Assembly (NCBI GenBank): GCA_034440575.1
Contig: JAOTOL010001169.1
Location: forward strand, 62,001 to 126,000
DNA: 64,000 nucleotides
Origin: Imbricaverruca yamaguchii
Lineage: Eukaryota; Arthropoda; Thecostraca; Neoverrucidae
Direction: 5' to 3'
Shown here: one piece after another, positions 57,106 through 64,000 of the stretch
Layout of the letters: each line of letters opens with the position of its first letter
How positions within the stretch are numbered: position 1 is the first letter of the stretch
Notes under the pieces: generated by a model
Database searches by the model: none
The model's input: only the letters and a program-made list of their open reading frames with translations
Told to the model about the DNA's origin: nothing
Program-made: the position numbers and the translations under genes

Positions 57106-58535
57106 CCACTTATTGTAATGTCCCAACATCTGCTAACAAATTCCTGCGACGTTCAAACTTTGCATCTATCTGTCATAGCCACCAATAGCATCTGTCATTG
57201 AAACGTTTCCACTGTATCAATTTAAGCTATATGTGTATCTCGCTGAAATTATCCCAATCCTATCCAGGACATGGATCCGTCCATGACCATACTTTCGACT
57301 TGAATTTCATCGAGTTCCCCATCTGTGCACCACCGACGGCATATTCGTCGTCAAAAGGCGAGGTGCTCGTGTGATCTGCCTGAATCAGACGACAGTGCGT
57401 GGACAAAGTGTAACGAATGATTCAACCATTTAACCATTCCTCAGGTTGTGATGCTAACTGGAGGGTGGCGCGTGACGACATGGATTCGGCGATTCACCAT
57501 TCGCTAATCGCAACTGAAGTCAGCTGGCACGGAGTCTCTGCCATGCTACGTGGCTATCTTGATCTGACATCACAAACTCGATCACAGGTGATGATTTTAA
57601 CGCCTGAGACGGTCGCTCGTTATCCGATGGAATCTAGCCAAATTACACTGGCAGGTCTGGCGCTGCATAGCTTCGGCAGTCGATGCGTCCCTAAACCTCA
57701 ATAACCAACTAACTGGCAGGTCAATTCAGCTGTAATTATTCGAGAGGCCAATGTCTATCGCGTAACCTAGAGTACCTGTCGTCACTTAACTGTCGAACAT
57801 CTTGCATTGTGTGTCCTGTATTAATGGCCCCTGTGTGATGTTCTAAATAGAAGAACATTCGGATTGACCTCATCTAACCCTTTGGCAATTGTATACATTT
57901 GTCATGTGGCCCCTGAACTTCCTATACTTGATGAGTGCTTATGCTTTATCTAATTCCATAGACCTTTCTATATATTTTGAGTTCCCTAGTCCACTGGTAA
58001 ATATGGTCTCTGCGCTACGTCTGCGCATATCGATGTCTTTTTTCTGAGTAGGGGCTCCCTGGATGTGCAGAATATTCCAAGTGTGTCACACAGACTACGT
58101 ACATTATTTTCTATTTTGTTTCAATTTCGATGACATTTTTGTAAGCCTGTAATTTATTTTTTAAGTGGCATGTCAAATGAATATGTAATGCCACACTCCT
58201 TGACATTTACGGTGGTATGACCATTTATTTCTGTCACAAATGCATACATAATAGTTGGCGACCAACTACTGTTGTCTCTCGCTGATGCCATGGCACCAGA
58301 CAACTGCCATAGGATTGCACAATAACAAATATGCTGTTTATCCCATACCTCAGTAGAATGGCACTGCTTGTGGCGTTGTCCAGTACAGTGTGGACTTGTA
58401 TTGCACGTGTAGTGATCAGTGAGTACCATACTTTGTTTAACTATCTGATTATCAGGTACATATGAATTGGATTCGTGGCACCATGATGCTCGAAATGCCA
58501 AGAAATATTGGTGGAGCGCCAGATCATACGCCGCA
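57106..58535. other. No gene recognised
   Basis: A 95-codon plus frame (57417-57704) and a 141-codon minus frame (58154-58579) have no recognisable features. The latter runs into the inverted repeat. Confidence 0.3.
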
Positions 58536-58536
58536 C

Positions 58537-59105
58537 ATCGGTGTGACGTCCGTGCAGTTGGCAGAAGTTCGACATTCATATTCGGCAGAAATCGACGACC
58601 CCTTCGATTTCACCCAAACTCGGTGACACGTTAGTCCCAAGGTCCCTGATCAAACATGCAGACGCATTTCACGGGGAATCGAATATTTTGACCTCCAGAG
58701 GTCAAAATAATTCAACCATTCATTAATGCCTGAATATCACCGTTGTATAGACCATTCGATCCGCAATGACACGCTGATTCTGAAACTGCTCTCCGCTATC
58801 CAGTAGCGCAACCGGTTAATGAGGTATGTCCAATTTTCTAATTTATTCCCCACAGCATTGCCTCCCACACATTCCAATGCATTATGGACATTCCCAAGCG
58901 AGTCTGTGTATGAAATACACATAGTTGTAACGCCAATAACGTGCGCAGTTCAATGGTGGCATTAGAATCATTGACGTCCAATTAATTCCGGAGATATATC
59001 AAAATATGTTCCGATAAAATCAGTTTTGGACCCAATGGTTAATTTGCCATAGGATTTAGCATGGGACCACGCGGGATTTCAAATCGCGGCCCCTTCGATT
59101 CTTCC
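58537..59105 (+). repeat. Long inverted repeat, left arm
   Basis: Matches the reverse complement of 59440-59996 over more than 500 bp with indels. The core is bounded on both sides by CCCCTTCGATT (about 58599 and 59094). It carries a 22-bp near-palindrome, TTTTGACCTC-CA-GAGGTCAAAA, near 58688-58710. Confidence 0.9.
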
Positions 59106-59215
59106 CAAAATCGCCACTAACGTATGCAATGCCAAAACACGTCGACAACTCACGCCGTTGCCCGGGGCATCGAAAGATGTGACCTCCAGAGGTTAACGAG
59201 TTCCAGTTCGATATT
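59093..59215 (+). repeat. Partial third copy of the inverted-repeat element
   Basis: Aligns directly, not inverted, with 58598-58722. It starts CCCCTTCGATTCTTCCCAAA and includes a decayed GTGACCTCCAGAGGTTAAC. It shows the arm is an element that exists in at least three copies here. Confidence 0.7.
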
Positions 59216-59439
59216 CGACTTTGACCTATATGTGTGGATGGAGCATGCGACTGCCATTAGCTGACATGCTCAAGTCGTACTGGAAGAAAGCAAATCAATG
59301 GCGCTTCAAATATGAAGCGAAATTTTAACGGTCAAGGAGACTCGTGACCTTGCCAGGTCTGAGGTCATATCAGGTCGAGCCGTTCACATGACGACATGTA
59401 TATAAGAGACACATATCTGGAAAGCCAATAATTAAAATT

Positions 59440-59996
59440 AAGAAAAATCGAAGGGGTCGCGATTTTAAGTCCCGCGTGGTCCCATGCTAAACCCTATGGC
59501 AAATTAATCAATGGGTCTAAAACTGATTTCATCGGAACATATTTTGTTATATCTCCGGAATTAATCGGACGTCAATGATTATAATGTCACCGTTGGACTG
59601 CGCACGTTATTGGCGTTACCACTACGTGTATTCCATACACAGTCTCGTTTGGGAATGTCAATAATGCTTGGGAATGTGTGGAAGGCAATGTTTTGGGGAA
59701 TAAAATTATATAATTGGGCATACCTCATTAACCGGTTGCGCTACGGGATAGCGGAGTGCAGTTTCGGAATCAGCGTGTCGTTGCGGACCGAATGGTCTAC
59801 GCAACGTGGATATTCAAGCATTAATGAATGGTTGACCTATTTTGACCTCTGGAGGTCAAAATATTCGATGCCCCGTGAAATGCGTCTGCATGGTTGATCA
59901 GGAACCTCGGGACTAATGTGTTACCGAGTTGGGGTAAAATCGAAGGGGTCGTCGACTTCTGCTCCTGCCAACTTCACGGACGTATCGGTGTGACAC
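59440..59996 (-). repeat. Long inverted repeat, right arm
   Basis: Inverted partner of 58537-59105, with a spacer of about 335 bp. An RNA through both arms would fold into a hairpin of about 0.5 kb. The 95-codon plus frame at 59610-59897 lies within the arm and has no known product. Confidence 0.9.
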
Positions 59997-60048
59997 TTGC
60001 CTCCGAAGCCGCAATCTAGAACCTATAGTGTATGCTGTGTTCGCGTAT

Positions 60049-60072
60049 TGGTGTGTGTGTGTGCGTGTGTGC
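60049..60072. repeat. (TG)n microsatellite
   Basis: Short TG run with one interruption, 25 bp after a GTGTATGCTGTG stretch. Confidence 0.85.
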
Positions 60073-61484
60073 TACGCTGGTTGCTGTTTGGTAAATGGCT
60101 GAATGAGCATTTTGAAAATAAAAGTAAAGTGATATTCCGTCCGTGTTCTAGAAGTAGCCTTTGAGGCGGAGGAAGAACACTCCCGTGTTTGGGAATTATG
60201 TGGAACTTTTACAAATGGTTAAATGGAAATGTAGTTATTATCGTGTGCACAAAATATAAATGTTTTGAGATGCAGATGGTGTAGCCCTTTCTTATTAAGA
60301 TCTGTCATTACATACCCAACATCACATAAGTATGTTGGAAAGCAAGTGCTCGACGTGGAAAACATGGATACGTACGCCGCATTGTTGTTATGCTTTATGC
60401 TAAATTATTGGTTTGAATTGGCTGAGTGCATCTTTCAAAGGCGTGAATGGAAGACTGACGTATTTGTTTCAATGAAAAGTATGCCTAGAACACGAACCCC
60501 GCTCACAACATACAGTGGATTTCTGACCGCACCAGTAAGTCTCTCCATGAATGGTGCCGTGAACCTATCTATATATGTATGTAGGCAAAGATGGTTCGAT
60601 GGGTGGGAAGTAGGAACGAGATGCCCCGCCCGGCTAGTGGCCCAGAAAAGGTTCTTTTCAACAATGGGCTCTCCACCATGCGAGGTTTTACCGCGTTCCC
60701 GCCCCAGAACCTAGTCCCTTGGACAAAATAGATACCCACATCGGGCTAACAGCGTCGCCCTCTGTCGGACGGACAACGGACTCGAGAGCTTTAAAACAAG
60801 CGTTTTGCTTTACCATAATCACTCCTAGTCCCCTATCTAGTCAAGGTTGCTTCATCGTAGTCAACGTTGCTTTATCGCATGAAGGGATTCATCGCCTCGA
60901 AGGACGCTCTCATCGTATGTTTTAATCCATTTTTAGGAAGCACGTATGCAAGCTTTCTTACGATGGAACTGCAGAGGTTGTAGAAACAGTGCCCAGGAAA
61001 TGTATTTAGTGTTAAATCACCATTGTCCTGTTGTTATGTGTCTATAAGAGACGAAAACTCGACCCGATTTATGATCTGACATTCATAGGTACCGCACCTG
61101 CGTGGTGATCGACACAGAAAGGCTTGCCACCAGCAGGTCGAACTTCGTGCTGTCTTCTTGAATTCCAGCCAACCGAAACGCACAGGTCATCTGCTTCGGC
61201 TAAATGTCCGTCTTCCCCGGAGAAAGGAAAAATGACAGTCTGAACGCGGCCAGCTAATGGCTTGCAGATGTAGGAGCACAGGGCAGATAGAGCGGGACGG
61301 GTGGGGTAACTGCCTAATGACCGAGCTCAGAAATTGCTATGAAGGGAAACTAGTCTCTGGATGGGCGCTTCTAGCTGAAAATTTCACGGATGGGGTGCAC
61401 TCGTGTCATCCCGTAGAGGCGTCCCCGGCAATGGCGGTCGCCGCGCCGCGTAAGTAAAAACAAATTGGGCTTTTACCAGGGATG
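60073..61484. other. No gene recognised
   Basis: A 149-codon plus frame (60265-60714) has no identifiable domain and no coding-like composition. Nothing else supportable. Confidence 0.3.
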
Positions 61485-61485
<1 letters not shown>

Positions 61486-61526
<41 letters not shown>

Positions 61527-61622
61527 ATTTTACCAGGTGTCGGAGCCGGAGCCGGAGCCGGAGCCGCCGGAACATTTTACTCTGAGTCGGAGTCGGAGCC
61601 GGAGTCGTCAAAAGCAGGGCGG
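61486..61622. repeat. (GGAGCC)n hexamer array
   Basis: Two runs of GGAGCC separated by GCATTTTACCAGGTGTC, grading to GGAGTC. The GAGCATTTTACCAGG/GAACATTTTACTCTG words at the run edges repeat, so the higher-order unit is about 75 bp. It lies just past the 3' end of LINE B. Confidence 0.93.
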
Positions 61623-61639
61623 CTCCGGCTCCGAAAGAG

Positions 61640-63696
61640 GTGTAAATTAAAAAAATTAGCACATCGTGAAATGAACACATTATACCAAGTAATGCTAGGT
61701 ATAATGCAATTGAGCGATAATGGGATCGTGGAAACACAAACACACACCACGTGTACAGCGAGCTCCAACCACTCAGCAACACAAACTTCCCAATGCTATC
61801 GCTAACCACGCTGCACCCGTCACACCTACAGTGTTCCACAATTCACACTCAAAGAGGGGACAGTGTATCTTAAACAGTCTAACTAGCATGGGTTTGTCTG
61901 CATATCCCAATGTAGCACAAAGCATGCTTACCTGGTAGTACAGTGCACGTCTGGTCCTTTGCATATCTGCACAATCACTCATGTTGCACTCAATTTCGTG
62001 CCCCAGATATCCGAACTTCTGGACCCACGTAAGCGGTTTTCCACAGAGGAGTACTTGTGGCCCTTGGCTACACATCAGATGTGATGACGAGTATGGTCTT
62101 TGAGGGCTAAACATCATACAGACAGTCTTTTTAACATTTAATTGCACATTCATTAAGGCTGCAAAGGTCTTGCACATCCTAACTAGCACCTGGAGTCCTG
62201 CCCTAGTGTGGGCCAGCAGAACAATGTCATCAGCATATGCCAGAACATTTACAGCATGCAGTCCAACATGACAACCCACACCAGACTTCTGCAAATCACA
62301 TAAAAACTTATCTATGTAAACATTAAACAGCAGAGGTGAGATATTTCCCCCTTGTCTGACACCATTCTGAATAGAAAATGGTTCTGATCTACTGTCAGTC
62401 CACCTCACCCCCATCTGTTGGGACCGATACCACGTAATTAGAAGTCCAAGGTATGCTGTCGGGACACCCCTGTCAGCTAGTATTTGAAAAAGCTTTGCAT
62501 GACAAACTCTGTCAAATGCTTTGCTGACATCTAAGAAGCAGGCATAGACTGGGCCACCCTGCCTGGTGTAGTGGTGAATAATTCCCTTGAGAACATATGT
62601 AGCCTGGGTGGTGGAGTGTCCGGCTTTGAAGCCAAACTGAGCATCATTTGTATGTAAAACTGTCTCCAGCCGTTTTACAAGGATGAGCTCCAGCACTTTA
62701 GATATGCTGGTAGAGAGAGAGAGCTATTGCTCGGTAGTTTGATGTCTCATCCAATGGGCCACTTTTGTCCTTGATAATGGGAACCAGGAGGGAGAATATC
62801 AAATCATCTGGCAGAAAACAGTGGTTCATACTCGCATTGAGCAGGACAGTCAGGACGGACAAGACACCCGGCCATAGATGCAACAAGTGATCAGGGGCTA
62901 TGGAGTCCCAACCAGGAGCCTTCCCACTTTTGAGCCTGGCCACTGACTTTCTTACATCCTCAACAGTTATCGGGGGAATATCATCAGCAGGCTCTAGCAA
63001 GAACTGATTGATTGCAACATCATCACTGGCACAGCTGTCATCATTGAAAATAAAATGAAAATGTTTTTTTTCCACATGTCAGCGATGTCTTCTTTACCAG
63101 TGAAGCTGCCAAAGCTTGATGGAAGTGGAATGCCACATCCCATTTCTTGTCTAATCTGAGTCCAAATATGAGTGTTGGAATGGTTCAGGAATGAGTGTGC
63201 CAATTTGTTGGCCATCACTGTGTTTTGCTCCCTTTTGCATTTTCTCATTGCATACTTAAATGACAGGCGGGTTTGTCTCATGTGCTGAGCTAGGGGCCCA
63301 TCTCTGAGAGAACCGCTGGACCTCCAACAAATAAATGCCCTGCGTGCAAGACCATGCCTTAATTTTACTCTGTGGTTCCAGCCAGGCAATTGGCAAGGGT
63401 GGTTACTCTGGACAGGATAGTTCTGTCTTATGCAATTATTGCCAGCAAGAACAATAGCCTCAACCAAAGTGGAGTATTCCTGGGTTATGTTATCCACATG
63501 TGACAAACACCTGCAACATGGTTGGCAACAGTTGTTCCTCAGGTCTCTAAGACCAGTAGGGCAGTGCAGGTCTGAATGAGCTAAAATATAATAGTTGTAA
63601 CTAGCTACACTTGCACCATCAGCTAAGCTCCAACATACCTTTGGGGGCCTTCTGGCCTGTTGTTCTTGGTCAGCATAATCAGTAGGATGTGCTTGC
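61640..63696 (-). mobile_element. LINE family B, partial copy with broken ORF2
   Basis: Minus-strand reverse transcriptase. Moving from 63696 down: a pre-RT region (Pro-Gly-Trp-Asn-His-Arg-Val-Lys near 63380; Arg-Asp-Gly-Pro-Leu-Ala-Gln near 63290); Gly-Lys-Ala-Pro-Gly-Trp-Asp-Ser (about 62925); Ala-Phe-Asp-Arg-Val (about 62515); Arg-Gln-Gly-Gly-Asn-Ile-Ser-Pro-Leu (about 62340-62360); catalytic Tyr-Ala-Asp-Asp at 62226-62237. Frameshifts fall in the 8-base homopolymer near 63064-63071 and near 62697-62720. The type is I/Nimb- or L2-like by motif style; the clade is not settled. The endonuclease is missing on the 5' side, where LINE A copy 2 begins at once. It is not active as it stands. Confidence 0.9.
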
Positions 63697-63699
63697 ACA

Positions 63700-64000
63700 G
63701 CATAAAGACATAAAGACATAAAATATTAGTGCAACTATAAGCCACAAGGGCCCTTCTTGGTTGCACTCTGTACACTGAACCAGTTGCCCACCAAATCTGT
63801 CAATCAGCCCTCCATGTAATACTGAAAAGCAAGCCCTCTATTCTTATAATGATTGTCTATGCTGTTTTTAAAGATGTTCAATGTGCTGCTACTGACGATG
63901 TTTTCTGGCAGCTGGTTCCAGTGTTCCACTACTCTGTTGGTGAAGAAAGTTTGCCTTAACCTTGTTCTGCTGCGGTTAACTTTAATTTTGAATTTATGAC
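63700..64000 (-). mobile_element. LINE family A, copy 2 (3' end, runs off window)
   Basis: The reverse complement is nearly identical to 22888-23190, including 3' UTR and octamer tail. It keeps the 7 bases (AGTAGTG region) lost in copy 1, so the frame Val-Glu-His-Trp-Asn-Gln-Leu-Pro-Glu-Asn stays open to its stop. It may be a longer, less damaged copy beyond the window edge. Confidence 0.93.

Noticed and set aside
60265..60714. 149-codon plus-strand frame
   Set aside because: Composition is not coding-like, and no motif, signal peptide or splice support was seen.

Overview
This is eukaryotic, intron-containing, repeat-dense DNA from an invertebrate animal. There are no bacterial operons, no ribosome-binding sites and no intact long genes. 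The best guess is an arthropod, perhaps a crustacean. That is an inference from two partial genes: a GPR158/Smog-type receptor tail, and a small secreted Gly/Ala-, Arg- and Cys-patterned protein of a kind I associate with arthropods. No RNA gene or sequence here fixes the species.

Only two loci look like host protein-coding genes. (1) 19628-21539 (+) is a GC-rich terminal exon of about 640 codons. It ends in Ile-Cys-Pro-Trp-Glu, the motif of GPR158/GPR179-type orphan receptor tails. (2) 46398-49809 (+) is a TATA-box gene that I assemble as three exons (61 + 30 + 95 codons). Splice phases agree at both junctions. It encodes a 186-residue secreted protein. Its first intron is largely a 60-bp minisatellite that runs into the exon 2 acceptor, and its second intron holds a 53-bp array. 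A weaker terminal-exon candidate lies at 30713-30986.

Mobile elements explain much of the rest. There is a 4.4-kb hAT element (39239-43670) with near-matching terminal inverted repeats, a perfect 8-bp target-site duplication and a broken transposase. A decayed MULE-type transposase (about 54.9-56.5 kb) still shows its D, D, CxxH and E positions. Two nearly identical 3' parts of one LINE lie at 22.0-23.2 kb (+) and 63.7-64.0 kb (-). The second abuts another LINE (61.6-63.7 kb, -). One tRNA-derived SINE family has two copies (3.4 kb -, 16.1 kb +), and a second tRNA-like SINE lies at 8.98 kb. A 0.9-1.1-kb unclassified dispersed repeat has three copies (32, 36-37 and 44.4 kb). A roughly 0.5-kb element at 58.5-60.0 kb forms a long inverted repeat.

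The most striking property is the density of tandem arrays, with unit lengths of 5, 6, 8, 17, 20, 24, 31, 33, 35, 37, 40, 53, 60, 61, 67 and 79 bp. The largest is a 79-bp, 54-copy array at 11114-15383. Most long open frames in the window are by-products of these arrays and are not annotated as genes. Layout: 1-6 kb mostly unassigned; 6.7-9.2 kb minisatellites and a SINE; 11.1-15.4 kb satellite; 16-19.5 kb SINE and arrays; 19.6-21.5 kb receptor exon; 22-23.2 kb LINE; 25-26.3 kb arrays; 29.3-31 kb GC-rich island; 32-38 kb dispersed repeats and arrays; 39.2-43.7 kb hAT; 46.4-49.8 kb secreted-protein gene; 53.5-56.5 kb MULE; 58.5-60 kb inverted repeat; 61.5-64 kb LINEs.
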